Notes: generated by a model not told the origin, from the sequence alone. A stretch of 64,000 nt of DNA from BCD1 sp965230565 (GCA_965230565.1 CBDDLH010000016.1:496001-560000); one strand, 5' to 3'. Positions 51,701 to 60,942 are shown, numbered from the stretch's first letter. Program-made: numbers and translations.

Positions 51701-54016
51701 TTAATCCTCGTAATACCCGTAACCGTAACCATAGCCGTAACCATAGCCGTAACCGTAACCATAGTTGCTCTTCTTATTCAATCCGTTCATCACTATCCCA
51801 GGATTGGTCAATTTCTTCTGTTGGTAAATATCCTCGATAACCTTCATCAATCCTTTTTTGGTATGTCCGATTCGAACAACAAATAAGCTTATATCAACAA
51901 ACCTGTTCACCAACAATGCATCCGTAACCAGCCCAACAGGTGGTGTGTCGAGGAAAATAACATCGAACTGGGTCTTGAGATAATCAATCAGTTCATCTAA
52001 CCTGTCCTGCATCAATAATTCCGCAGGGTTCGGAGGTATAGGTCCAGCATTGATAAAATAGAAGTTTTCATGAAGATCGGTAGTATTGATGATCTCCTCT
52101 TTTTCAGCAGCACCTACGAGATAACTGGTCAATCCTTTCCCCATGTTCTGCTGATTGATATAAGTAGACAATTTAGGTTTCCTGAGATCCATCCCTATCG
52201 CAATCGTTTTTTTACCTGAAATGGCCATGCTCATCGCAGTGTTGAGTGTAATGAAGGTCTTTCCATCTCCACCTGATCCCGAAGTTACCAAAATGCACTT
52301 TTTCTCCTTGTCTGCGGCAAGAAAATGTAAATTGGTTCTTAAGAGCCGGAACATCTCAGCAATTGCTGACCTCGAAGTAGTGTTGACCACAATACTCTTA
52401 CCACTTTTACTTTGGGAAATTCCTCCGAGGATCGGTGTGGAGGTTTCTCCTTTGATATCATCTTCCATCTCAATGGTATCATTCAGCAAAACTTTGAGGA
52501 ATAATAGCACTGCCGGCAAACCTAACCCAAATAAAAATCCTGCTGCATAAACCAGGGTATTCCGAGGTTCAATGGGACTCTTGGGTAATCTGGCTGCATC
52601 GATCAACCTGGAATTCACAGTGGCAATGGCCAGAGAAAGGGCTGTCTCTTCTCTTTTTTCCAGGAGGTAAACGTAAAGGTTTTCCTTGATCCGTTGCTGG
52701 CGGGTAATCTCCAGAAGTTCCCTTTGTTTTCGAGGTATAGTATTTAACCTTCTCTGGTTGAAATTGATCTTATCCTCAATACTTTTCCTCGAAGTTTCCA
52801 CTCCCTGGTTCAATCTGACAAGGGCAGCAGATATTATCTCTTCCAGGGAAGCAATTTCCGCTTCGATCTCTTTAAGCGCGGGGTTCTCAAGACCTGCTGA
52901 TCTCAACAATCGATTCCTCTTGAGCACAGCCTCATTATAGGAAGAAATATGTGTGCTGATGATAGGGTCTTCAACTGTAAGGTTAGCCGGCAATAACTTG
53001 AATGCTCCACGATTGTTTTTGAAATAGTCATCAATGAAATTGAGTACATCCTCCTCTACCTCGATTTCCGTTAATTTGCTCTCCAGATCATTCAGCTCTT
53101 CGATGTAATCCACAACTTCCGTCATATCAGCATCAATGACATTGTTGTTTCTTCGGTAATCCTCAACATCCTGCTCTACATCTTCCAGTTCATCCCTGAT
53201 TAGAATTAACCTGTCTTCAATGAATTTTAAAGTATTGGAAGCGACTTCATTTTTATCCTCAAGGGCTGCTCCATTGTACACTTTAACCAAAGTGTTTACA
53301 ACATCTTTGGCCCTTTCAGGAACCACATCCTTCAAAGTTATACTCAAAACACTACTCCATTCCTGAGCCTCATCGATTTTTATCCTGGAAGAATAAGAAG
53401 CTGCCACATCTTCTCGTTTACGGAAGGAAACTTTAAGCGGTACATTAAATTTATACCTGGCATTTCTTTTAATTATTAAGGTATCCTTTTCAATAACCAA
53501 CGGAATATCATAAGCATAAATGCTGGAACTATCATTCACGGTCATTTCAAACTGTTTCCGGTCAATGGGTTTGATCACCAGACTTCCGGAAACCTTTGGA
53601 GTTCCTTTTCTGATAACCTGAACCGGAACTTTTTTGTAGCCCTCGGAATCTTTTACTCTTCCCAAATGGATGAAATTCACTTCCAGACCGAGTTCGTCAA
53701 CTACTTCCTCCATTAAGGTTCTCGACTTAAGAATATGGATCTCATTGAGTACATTTTTAGGACTCTGATTGATTCCCAGTCCCTGAAAAAGAGACTCCTG
53801 GGTAACTCCGCTATTTCCACTTTCATCTTTTATCAGTATGGTAGCTCTGGCTGAATAGACTGGTTTAGCATACCTAAGATATAACCAAGCCCCGGAAATA
53901 CCCAGGATCAGTCCTATCAGATACCAATACCAATATTGAAGTATATACCTGAAGAAAAATTGTCTTAAGTCAACAGGCCGTTCCTCCTCAATTACAAATT
54001 CTGGTTTTCCTGGCAT
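51701..54016 (-). CDS. wzc: Wzc-like polysaccharide co-polymerase with tyrosine autokinase
   Basis: This 771-residue protein has an N-terminal Wzz domain with a membrane helix (about 36-58), long periplasmic coiled coils (about 250-480), a second helix (about 500-520) and a cytoplasmic BY-kinase. In the kinase the Walker A motif is VTSGSGGDGKTFI (about 572-584) and Walker B is FDVIFLDTPPVG (about 683-694). The extreme C-terminus is a run of nine Tyr-Gly pairs ending YYED, the phospho-tyrosine cluster. Together with the Wza-like lipoprotein upstream it forms the export channel; the CpsB-type phosphatase at 32194 should reverse its phosphorylation. Confidence 0.95.
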   Translation of the reverse strand: MPGKPEFVIEEERPVDLRQFFFRYILQYWYWYLIGLILGISGAWLYLRYAKPVYSARATILIKDESGNSGVTQESLFQGLGINQSPKNVLNEIHILKSRTLMEEVVDELGLEVNFIHLGRVKDSEGYKKVPVQVIRKGTPKVSGSLVIKPIDRKQFEMTVNDSSSIYAYDIPLVIEKDTLIIKRNARYKFNVPLKVSFRKREDVAASYSSRIKIDEAQEWSSVLSITLKDVVPERAKDVVNTLVKVYNGAALEDKNEVASNTLKFIEDRLILIRDELEDVEQDVEDYRRNNNVIDADMTEVVDYIEELNDLESKLTEIEVEEDVLNFIDDYFKNNRGAFKLLPANLTVEDPIISTHISSYNEAVLKRNRLLRSAGLENPALKEIEAEIASLEEIISAALVRLNQGVETSRKSIEDKINFNQRRLNTIPRKQRELLEITRQQRIKENLYVYLLEKREETALSLAIATVNSRLIDAARLPKSPIEPRNTLVYAAGFLFGLGLPAVLLFLKVLLNDTIEMEDDIKGETSTPILGGISQSKSGKSIVVNTTSRSAIAEMFRLLRTNLHFLAADKEKKCILVTSGSGGDGKTFITLNTAMSMAISGKKTIAIGMDLRKPKLSTYINQQNMGKGLTSYLVGAAEKEEIINTTDLHENFYFINAGPIPPNPAELLMQDRLDELIDYLKTQFDVIFLDTPPVGLVTDALLVNRFVDISLFVVRIGHTKKGLMKVIEDIYQQKKLTNPGIVMNGLNKKSNYGYGYGYGYGYGYGYGYYED
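51713..51765. repeat. Short tandem repeat (6/12-bp unit) coding for the Tyr-Gly tail of Wzc
   Basis: On the plus strand the units CCGTAACCATAG and CCGTAA alternate across this stretch; on the coding strand they give repeated (TAT/TAC)-GG(T/C) codons. Because the unit is 6 bp, gain or loss of units changes the tyrosine number without breaking the frame. Confidence 0.8.
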
Positions 54017-54046
54017 TAAATTTTCTTTTGATTGGTTAGTATGTTA

Positions 54047-54814
54047 TTACCTGGTAACGGAAACGATCAAAGTAGCAAAACTCACTATGACGGTCGCCCA
54101 GGGAGCCAGTTTATTAAACTGGGTATTGATGGTCGCTGCTTTTTCCTCAATAGGTTCAACATACACGACATCATTTTGCTGGAGGTAAAAATAAGGAGAA
54201 CTGAAAACATTAGTATCATGAAGATCCAACCGTCCATAAAAACGTTTGCCCTCAAGCTCACGAATCACCAATATATTACTGCGATTACCATAAGGAGTAA
54301 GATCTCCAACCTGGCTCAGGGCTTCGAGTATGGTGACTTGTTCTTCCTGCAAAATAATCGTTCCCGGAGTTTTTACTTCTCCCAATACACTGATTTTAAA
54401 ATTGATTATCCTCACATTTACGCTGGCATCATTTAAGTATCCCTGCAATTGTTCGATCAAGGTATCTCTTACCTGCTTGGTGGTAAGTCCTTCTACTTTG
54501 ACGGCCCCCAACACGGGAAAGTCAATTTCTCCATTGCTGTTCACCAAATACCCAACAATCATATTCTGATTACTGCTCCTGGCATTTTGCTCTGCACTAA
54601 CATTAAAAGGTTCCGCAGCTTCTTCGTCCCAACTTTGAACGCTGATCTGCAAAACATCGTCAGTCCTTACAATTAACTCCGGCACACTGAAACTTTCTCC
54701 GCTTTTTACTTCAAAAGCATCTCCTTCATTAAAATTCACAAGTCTTTCATAAGGTACACATGAGGAAAATCCCAGAAGCAGCACCAATGCCAAAAATTGA
54801 TATCTTAAACCCAT
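54047..54814 (-). CDS. wza: Wza-like polysaccharide export lipoprotein
   Basis: The 255-residue protein begins with a lipoprotein signal (MGLRYQFLALVLLLGFSSC, lipid Cys at 19). It contains a Poly_export domain (about 45-135; VRTDDVLQISVQSWD, GYLVNSNGEIDFPVLGAVKVEG) and an SLBB domain (about 140-220; FKISVLGEVKTPGTIIL). A C-terminal hydrophobic helix (about 232-252) fits an outer-membrane anchor. The frame is open to TTG 54859, but only the ATG at 54814 gives the signal peptide. It lies 30 bases before wzc. Confidence 0.94.
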   Translation of the reverse strand: MGLRYQFLALVLLLGFSSCVPYERLVNFNEGDAFEVKSGESFSVPELIVRTDDVLQISVQSWDEEAAEPFNVSAEQNARSSNQNMIVGYLVNSNGEIDFPVLGAVKVEGLTTKQVRDTLIEQLQGYLNDASVNVRIINFKISVLGEVKTPGTIILQEEQVTILEALSQVGDLTPYGNRSNILVIRELEGKRFYGRLDLHDTNVFSSPYFYLQQNDVVYVEPIEEKAATINTQFNKLAPWATVIVSFATLIVSVTR

Positions 54815-54848
54815 GTAATGTTTTTTTGCATTAAATAATTTGTGAGCA

Positions 54849-56129
54849 TCACTTCCCAAAATTTCTCCATAGCAACAAGTTGGTCACTAACGGAAGTGAC
54901 AGTTTCCCGAATTCTGCCTTAATGTTCAGCAGTGTATTATCAATCTCCTCCTGGTTTTCCCAGGGTTTTTGAACATCTACATCAGGATCAATTTCAAAGC
55001 CCATAATATCTTCACGTTCCCAGGCATCCCTAACATCGGAAGCCTTAGCCTTTAATTCATCATAATCAATATTTAACCTGGCCATAAAGAACATTTCAGG
55101 CTTTCCTCCCCGGTTTAATTCCCGAACGATTCCCAATAACCTGATGGAGTCCTTTTCAAAGCAATAAACATCAATTCCGAGCTCTTCTTCCGCTTCTCTT
55201 TTGATAAAATTGATCAAATAACTTTGGCGGGTCAAACTGAAATCCTTAAACTCTGATGCTCCCGATACAGAGGGTGCTACTTCGCCTCCATATATACTCA
55301 CATTTTTCACGTCCCTTAACTGCAAAATCAGAAAATTATCACTTGTAAATACCAAAACCCCAATGCCTATATGATTTGCAAACAAAGATTCTGATAAAGG
55401 TCTCAACGCACCTGCCTTGTGAAAAGACTCTCTCAAAGACTTACTCCATCCTTTGAGCTTGAGATCCATACTGTAATTGGTGCCTAAATATTCAAAATAA
55501 GTAGCTTTTGATATAAATATTTCTAACCCGTCTTCTACTATTTTAACCTTATTAAGCCTGGTAGTACTTGAGTTATACAGCACTTTACCTCCTTTATTTT
55601 CTTTGCGAAAACTTTCTAATGCTTTTGCCTTGGTTTTTAGTGTCGAGGGATATTCATAAACAGCAGATTCCTCGTCAAGAATTATTCTTACATCCTCATA
55701 TCCCACCTTTGTGAAATCATAATCCTCCAACACCTGTACCTGTGGAATTCTATCCATCCCTGAAAACCCTATTTCATCTTCAAGCAATTTTTCATTCGAA
55801 TAAAATGCTAGTAGTTCAGGCCCTGAAAGAGGTGTCAAACTAGGAACATCAGCATTCTCCTCTACTGGCAGTTCATTTTCAATTTCAGCGCAAAAATCAA
55901 TTACGGATTTGATTAATTTATTTCTTTCCAGTAAAAATTGATCATTTGTAATAACCCCATTCGATTTATCATCTGCAATTTGTTTAAAACCGGACTTTAT
56001 TAATAGCAGTTTACCTGAATCCAGTTTTGGCAAATTGGTTTTCATTGAATTGAGAAGTTCAATAGCCTTTTGAATTTTATTGTTTCCAATTTCAATCCTT
56101 ACCTGACTTAGAAGTTCTTTAAGATTCAT
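54849..56129 (-). CDS. EAD11-like effector-associated domain fused to a Nudix-like domain
   Basis: The 426-residue protein has three parts. Residues 1-85 are a helical domain (KIQKAIELLNSM, LLLIKSGFKQIADDKSNGVI, QFLLERNKLIKSVIDF) that matches my recollection of the EAD11 adaptor found in Bacteroidota NACHT/CHAT/caspase-type conflict proteins. Residues about 130-245 include YFEYLGTNYSMDL. Residues about 250-420 form a Nudix domain with PSVSGASEFKD, then the Nudix helix KREAEEELGID (310-320). The glycine-to-REAEEELG distance is longer than the standard 23-residue box. No membrane segment. It sits between wbpB and wza homologues in the same direction, with 17- and 34-base gaps. Function unknown. 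Confidence 0.72.
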   Translation of the reverse strand: MNLKELLSQVRIEIGNNKIQKAIELLNSMKTNLPKLDSGKLLLIKSGFKQIADDKSNGVITNDQFLLERNKLIKSVIDFCAEIENELPVEENADVPSLTPLSGPELLAFYSNEKLLEDEIGFSGMDRIPQVQVLEDYDFTKVGYEDVRIILDEESAVYEYPSTLKTKAKALESFRKENKGGKVLYNSSTTRLNKVKIVEDGLEIFISKATYFEYLGTNYSMDLKLKGWSKSLRESFHKAGALRPLSESLFANHIGIGVLVFTSDNFLILQLRDVKNVSIYGGEVAPSVSGASEFKDFSLTRQSYLINFIKREAEEELGIDVYCFEKDSIRLLGIVRELNRGGKPEMFFMARLNIDYDELKAKASDVRDAWEREDIMGFEIDPDVDVQKPWENQEEIDNTLLNIKAEFGKLSLPLVTNLLLWRNFGK

Positions 56130-56146
56130 CTTCGTTCATTTTAATA

Positions 56147-57112
56147 TTACCTCAAAAACGGATGTTTCACCAATGGATGTTTCGCCATAGGGTGATAATC
56201 GCCTTTTAATCCAACCGGCTCAGTATTCCGAATTTCATGTACAATTTTTATGGCCCTTTGAGACTCTTTTATGGAAAAGCCATTACCGTTTAAAATCTCT
56301 TCATAACTTCTCGTATGCAGATCCGTGAACCCTCCGCTGAATTCGATTTCTTCTCCGTCCAGAGTTATTGATCGGTAGGTTCTTGCTCCATTGCTTTTTA
56401 TTTCATCCGGAATAATATCATAATTAATACTCAAAAACCACCTCACCCTCGCTTTTTCAAATTCCAAATAACCTGCTGCTCTATCGTGGGTATGAATATG
56501 AACAACATTGTTGCTAACTTCTCCAAATACCCACTGCAGCATATCGAAAAAGTGGACACCAATATTGGTTGCAATTCCTCCTGATTTTTTTTCATCCCCT
56601 TTCCAGCTGGTATAATACCAGTTCCCGCGAGAGGTGAGATATGTCAGGTCAAAATCAAACACCTTTTCAGAAGGGCTGCTATCCACCAGGTTTTTTAGTG
56701 CAATAATTGCAGGGTGTAGCCGCAATTGCAAAATATTAAAAATTTTTCCGCCAGTCTCGGCTTCAATTTCTTCCAAAGGCTCAATATTCCATGGATTGAG
56801 CACAATCGGTTTTTCACAAATCACATCAGCTCCGTTTCTCAATCCAAAACGGATGTGTGCATCATGGAGATAATTCGGAGAACAAACGCTTACATAATCA
56901 ATTTTGCTACCTTCTCTTTTTACCTTTTCCAAATGCCTGTCAAACCTTTCAAATTCTGTAAAAAAATCGGCATTGGGAAAATAACTGTCAATAATTCCAA
57001 CAGAATCAAAAGGATCAAAAGCGGCGACAAGGTGGTTGTTTGTATCCTTTATTGCTCGCATGTGTCTCGGTGCGACATAACCTGCAGCTCCTATCAGTGC
57101 AAAATTATTCAT
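56147..57112 (-). CDS. wbpB: Gfo/Idh/MocA oxidoreductase, WbpB/WlbA-like
   Basis: This 321-residue dehydrogenase starts with NNFALIGAAGYVAPRHMRAI, a start typical of WlbA/WbpB, and has DYVSVCSPNYLHDAHIRFGL, the EKPIVLNPWN active-site block and ILQLRLHPAIIALK. The family oxidises C3 of UDP-GlcNAcA; characterised members re-oxidise their NADH with 2-oxoglutarate, giving 2-hydroxyglutarate. Homologues for the other steps (WbpA, WbpE, WbpD) lie upstream in the same operon. The 140 bp before it, after the NusG-like gene, are without ORF. Confidence 0.88.
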   Translation of the reverse strand: MNNFALIGAAGYVAPRHMRAIKDTNNHLVAAFDPFDSVGIIDSYFPNADFFTEFERFDRHLEKVKREGSKIDYVSVCSPNYLHDAHIRFGLRNGADVICEKPIVLNPWNIEPLEEIEAETGGKIFNILQLRLHPAIIALKNLVDSSPSEKVFDFDLTYLTSRGNWYYTSWKGDEKKSGGIATNIGVHFFDMLQWVFGEVSNNVVHIHTHDRAAGYLEFEKARVRWFLSINYDIIPDEIKSNGARTYRSITLDGEEIEFSGGFTDLHTRSYEEILNGNGFSIKESQRAIKIVHEIRNTEPVGLKGDYHPMAKHPLVKHPFLR

Positions 57113-57252
57113 ACTTTTTTCTAAAACTAATTCTTAAGAATGTGGATCAAATTCACTTCGGGGCAAGGCTTCGCCGACGATAAGTCGCAAATGGACTTAA
57201 TCTCCTAGATTGTTTATTTAAAAAGTTATTATCCAATACGCACCCCGAAATA

Positions 57253-57801
57253 TTACCGGGCTCCTATTGTTTTTCTTAATAGTTTTTGATCAACCTGCAT
57301 TTCCAGGCCCATGCCCAGACTATTGAGTTCGACCAAAAACCGTTCTTTACCTTCACGTTTTATCAACCTTCCTTTGATTCCAGTAAGGTTACCTCCTATG
57401 ATCTCAACCTTGTCGCCTTTATTTAAACTTAAGGATTCTACTGTAACCTCCACACCTTCGCCAACTACCCTTTTGACAAGGTCGATTTCTTTTTGTGGAA
57501 TGGAGATTAGGTTACGGGAAAAGCGAACAAACCTCAATACGTCCGGCGTTTCCAAAACTCTGACATAGTCCTTTTTTGTGATTTGCACAAAGAGGTAACA
57601 ATTAAAAAGTGGGATGGCCACCTGTTTTGATTTCCTCGTATAATAACGGGTAAGGTGTAAAATGGGTAAGTAGGTTGTTATACCTTGTTTGTCAAGCCTG
57701 GCCTTGACCGTTTTTTCTCTTTTGTATGGTGTATATATGGCAAACCAACGAGCTTCATGCTCATCAAGGTGATTCTCAATTTTCTCGTTTTTAGCTGCCA
57801 T
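57253..57801 (-). CDS. NusG-like antiterminator, UpxY/RfaH family
   Basis: This 182-residue protein has an NGN domain (about 17-115; ARWFAIYTPYKREKTV, QGITTYLPILHLTRYYTRKSK, VAIPLFNCYLFVQI) and a KOW domain (about 125-180; LNKGDKVEIIGGNLTGIKGRL). UpxY/LoaP/RfaH paralogues bind RNA polymerase and let it read through long polysaccharide operons. Typical UpxY genes are first in their operon; here it is the fifth minus-strand gene counting from lhgO, after the wbpE-D-A genes. It probably promotes transcription of the following 28 kb. Confidence 0.9.
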   Translation of the reverse strand: MAAKNEKIENHLDEHEARWFAIYTPYKREKTVKARLDKQGITTYLPILHLTRYYTRKSKQVAIPLFNCYLFVQITKKDYVRVLETPDVLRFVRFSRNLISIPQKEIDLVKRVVGEGVEVTVESLSLNKGDKVEIIGGNLTGIKGRLIKREGKERFLVELNSLGMGLEMQVDQKLLRKTIGAR

Positions 57802-57861
57802 CTCAAAAAACGACCGGATCCATAATTTTGGTATTCCGACCAGTATTATTTCTTCTGTTAA

Positions 57862-59154
57862 TTAAAGCCTCCAGTAGGTAATAGATTCCCCCATGGATTT
57901 GTCATAAATACTCTTGATATCCAACAAAATAGGTTCGTCTTTCATAATGTTCTTGAAAAATGATGCGTCGAGATCTTTGTAATCAGAATGATTAACCGCA
58001 ACGACCACTGCATCATAACCTTTTCCAATCTCATCACTTAATTGCAGACCATACTCATTGGACACTTCTTCTTTAGATGCATAAGGGTCCAGAATTTTCA
58101 CCTGTATGGAATAATCCTGGATCTCTTTGATCAGATCTGCCACTTTAGAGTTGCGAATATCCGAAACATTTTCTTTAAAGGTAATTCCCATGACCAATAC
58201 TTTACAATCATTAGGGTTTTTACCCTTCTGGATCAACATTTGAGTGAGGCGTTTGGCGAGGAAGGCAGGCATTTCATCATTCAACTTCCTTCCGCTCGTA
58301 ATAATTTGCGGGGTATAACCGATCTGATTCGACTTATAGAGCAAATAATATGGATCAACTCCAATACAATGACCTCCTACTAATCCAGGGGTAAATTTAA
58401 GAAAGTTCCATTTAGTTCCGGCAGCTTTGAGCACATCCTGGGTGTCAATTTTTAGTTTATCGAAAATAATTGACAATTCGTTCATGAATGCTATATTGAG
58501 ATCCCTCTGTGCATTTTCAATTACTTTGGCTGCCTCAGCAACTTTTAACGAACCTGCCTTAAAAATCCCGGCCAGGATAATATCTCCATACACCTTTGAA
58601 ATAGTGTCCAGGGCTTCCTCATCAATTCCTGATACTATTTTAAGTATCTTCTCAACGGTGTGCTCCTTATCCCCGGCATTAATTCGTTCTGGCGAATATC
58701 CTACCTTAAAGTCTTTTATCACTTCCAAACCAGAGCAGGATTCTAATAAAGGAATACAGTCCTCCTCTGTACAACCCGGGTAAACGGTCGATTCATAAAC
58801 AACATAATCCCCGGGCTTAAGTATATTCCCCACCGTCTTAGTGGCCGACAAAAGCGGGTTTAAATCCGGAGTATTATATTCATCTATCGGAGTCGGGACA
58901 GCAACAATATGAAAATGTGCGTCTCTAAGCGCTTCAGGGTCAGAAGTAAACAACATATCGACACCTTCAAAAGCTTCCGGTTCGAGCTCATTGGAAGGGT
59001 CAATACCATTTTTCATCATTTCAATACGGGACTCATTGATATCAAAACCAATAACACTAAATTTCTTAGCGAATTCAAGTCCCAGGGGTAATCCAACATA
59101 GCCTAAACCGATGATGGAAATTTTATATTCTTTATCCTTTAGTTTTTGAAACAT
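57862..59154 (-). CDS. wbpA: UDP-N-acetylglucosamine 6-dehydrogenase (WbpA/TviB-like)
   Basis: This 430-residue nucleotide-sugar dehydrogenase has a Rossmann start (ISIIGLGYVGLPLGLEFAK, 12-30), YESTVYPGCTEEDCIP and the catalytic cysteine in PGLVGGHCIGVDPYYL (Cys263). It makes the uronic acid from UDP-GlcNAc with two NAD+. In the Wbp pathway this is the first step to UDP-GlcNAc(3NAc)A, matching the other wbp homologues around it. UDP-ManNAc dehydrogenase (WecC) is the main alternative. Three bases separate it from the upstream acetyltransferase gene. Confidence 0.9.
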   Translation of the reverse strand: MFQKLKDKEYKISIIGLGYVGLPLGLEFAKKFSVIGFDINESRIEMMKNGIDPSNELEPEAFEGVDMLFTSDPEALRDAHFHIVAVPTPIDEYNTPDLNPLLSATKTVGNILKPGDYVVYESTVYPGCTEEDCIPLLESCSGLEVIKDFKVGYSPERINAGDKEHTVEKILKIVSGIDEEALDTISKVYGDIILAGIFKAGSLKVAEAAKVIENAQRDLNIAFMNELSIIFDKLKIDTQDVLKAAGTKWNFLKFTPGLVGGHCIGVDPYYLLYKSNQIGYTPQIITSGRKLNDEMPAFLAKRLTQMLIQKGKNPNDCKVLVMGITFKENVSDIRNSKVADLIKEIQDYSIQVKILDPYASKEEVSNEYGLQLSDEIGKGYDAVVVAVNHSDYKDLDASFFKNIMKDEPILLDIKSIYDKSMGESITYWRL

Positions 59155-59157
59155 AGT

Positions 59158-59736
59158 TTAATCTTTTTCAACTTTATTTCCATTTAGTCTGTATCGATCA
59201 CCGCTTTCCGGGCAAAAGGCTATCCCTTTTTTATCAAACTCCAAACGATGACCAAATTCACTCATCCACCCTGTCTGCCTGGCAGGGTTGCCAACTATAA
59301 GAGCATATTCGGCTACATCTTTGGTTACTACTGCTCCGGCTCCAATAAAGGCAAAATCGCCAATTTCAACACCACAGATTATAGTGGCATTTGCCCCTAC
59401 GGTAACTCCCCTTCCCAGTATAGTTGTCTGGTACTGTCCTTTCCTGTTTACAGCACTTCTTGGGTTGATCACATTGGTAAAAACCATAGAAGGCCCCAGA
59501 AAAACATCATCTCCACATATCACTCCAGCATAAATGGATACATTATTCTGAACTTTCACATTTTTTCCTAAAACAACTTCGGACGCAACAAAAACATTTT
59601 GACCTAAATTACAAGCTTCCCCCACCTTTGCTCCTGCCATAATATGACTGAAATGCCAGATCCTGGTTCCGACACCTATTTCCGCTCCATCATCAACAAT
59701 TGAAGAAGGATGGCAAAAGTAGTTTTTTTCAGCCAT
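59158..59736 (-). CDS. wbpD: Left-handed beta-helix N-acetyltransferase (WbpD/WlbB-like)
   Basis: This 192-residue protein is dominated by hexapeptide repeats (VDDGAEIGVGTRIWHFSHIM through VTVGANATIICGVEIGDFAF) and ends with VGNPARQTGWMSEFGHRLEF, characteristic of WbpD/WlbB. The enzyme acetylates the 3-amino group of UDP-GlcNAc(3NH2)A with acetyl-CoA. The frame has TTG at 59745, but the ATG at 59736 fits the family start. Between wbpE and wbpA homologues, in the expected pathway group. Confidence 0.9.
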   Translation of the reverse strand: MAEKNYFCHPSSIVDDGAEIGVGTRIWHFSHIMAGAKVGEACNLGQNVFVASEVVLGKNVKVQNNVSIYAGVICGDDVFLGPSMVFTNVINPRSAVNRKGQYQTTILGRGVTVGANATIICGVEIGDFAFIGAGAVVTKDVAEYALIVGNPARQTGWMSEFGHRLEFDKKGIAFCPESGDRYRLNGNKVEKD

Positions 59737-59768
59737 TACTTTCAATTTTATTGCGTCATCGAAATTGC

Positions 59769-60899
59769 CTATTCAAAAAAAGACAACACTGCCTTTGTAA
59801 TGAATGCCAGTATTTCTTCATTCATCTCTGTATGAACAGGCAATGAAAGCACCTCTTTACAAAGTGAGTCCGTAACTTCCAGAAAATCAATGCCCCCCGA
59901 AAATTCTCCCTGATAAGCCTCCTGTTCGTAAAGTGGCACCGGGTAATAGATCATACTTGGCACACCTTTGTCTCTCAAATATTCCTGCAATTCACCTCTT
60001 TTACCATTTTTCACTAAAAGCGTGTATTGATGGAAAACATGAGAAGAATTTTTCTCTCTTGCCGGAATTACCAGATGTTCGTTACCTTCAAATGCATTGT
60101 CATAATAATTGGCGGCCTGCTGCCTTGCCCCGGCATATTCATCCAGATGAGATAGTTTTATATCTAATATGGCGGCCTGAATAGAATCCAGCCTTGAATT
60201 AACACCGATGATATCATGATAATACCTTCTGACCTGACCATGATTAGCTACCATTCTCAACTTAGCGGCCAGTTCGTCATCATTGGTACAAATCGCTCCT
60301 CCATCACCATAGGCTCCTAAATTCTTGGAAGGATAAAACGAGGTACATCCAATGTGACCGATCGTTCCTGTTTTTTTAACTGCCCCATCTGAGAAAGAAT
60401 AATCCGCTCCAATAGCCTGAGCGTTATCCTCCACTACATAAAGGTTGTGTTTTTTGGCTACGGCCATAATGGGCTCCATATCACAACTTTGCCCAAAAAG
60501 ATGGACAGGTACTATGGCTTTGGTTTTAGGAGTGATAGCAGCCTCCACTATTTCTGCAGTCACATTAAAAGTCTGTGGATCGACATCGACCATTTTAGGA
60601 ATCAACCTCAACAAAGCGATCACCTCAGCAGTCGCTACATAGGTAAAAGCCGGAACGATCACTTCATCACCAGGCTCCAGACCAAGAGCCATTAAAGCAA
60701 TTTGCAAGGCATCTGTACCATTAGCACAGGGGATTACATGTTTGGCTCCCAGGTATTGTTCAAGATTCGCCTGAAAAGACTTTACTGCCGGACCATTGAT
60801 AAAGGCTCCGGATTCGATAACCTCCAGAACTGCCTTGTTGACTTCAGGTTTTATTTTTTGATACTGGCCTCTTACGTCGACCATTTGAATATTATCCAT
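59769..60899 (-). CDS. wbpE: DegT/DnrJ/EryC1/StrS aminotransferase (WbpE/WlbC-like)
   Basis: This 376-residue PLP enzyme begins with MDNIQMVDVRGQYQKIKPEV and has the PLP-lysine block TSFYPSKNLGAYGDGGA (Lys192), VPAFTYVATAE and VVEDNAQAIGA. It would transfer an amino group from glutamate to the 3-keto sugar made by WbpB, releasing 2-oxoglutarate, which WbpB can use to recycle its NADH. It is the first of the wbp genes in transcription order and starts 43 bases after lhgO. Confidence 0.92.
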   Translation of the reverse strand: MDNIQMVDVRGQYQKIKPEVNKAVLEVIESGAFINGPAVKSFQANLEQYLGAKHVIPCANGTDALQIALMALGLEPGDEVIVPAFTYVATAEVIALLRLIPKMVDVDPQTFNVTAEIVEAAITPKTKAIVPVHLFGQSCDMEPIMAVAKKHNLYVVEDNAQAIGADYSFSDGAVKKTGTIGHIGCTSFYPSKNLGAYGDGGAICTNDDELAAKLRMVANHGQVRRYYHDIIGVNSRLDSIQAAILDIKLSHLDEYAGARQQAANYYDNAFEGNEHLVIPAREKNSSHVFHQYTLLVKNGKRGELQEYLRDKGVPSMIYYPVPLYEQEAYQGEFSGGIDFLEVTDSLCKEVLSLPVHTEMNEEILAFITKAVLSFFE

Positions 60900-60942
60900 G
60901 TAATAAATTATTCTTTTAATTGAGTTTAATTATTATTCGAAA

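Noticed and set aside
54815..54859. Longer N-terminus for the Wza-like protein
   Set aside because: It would place 15 residues before the lipoprotein signal and destroy its function.
57113..57252. JUMPstart/ops-like recruitment element in the 140-bp gap
   Set aside because: Small GC hairpins (around 57165-57188) are visible, but no recognised ops sequence; only listed as a place to look.
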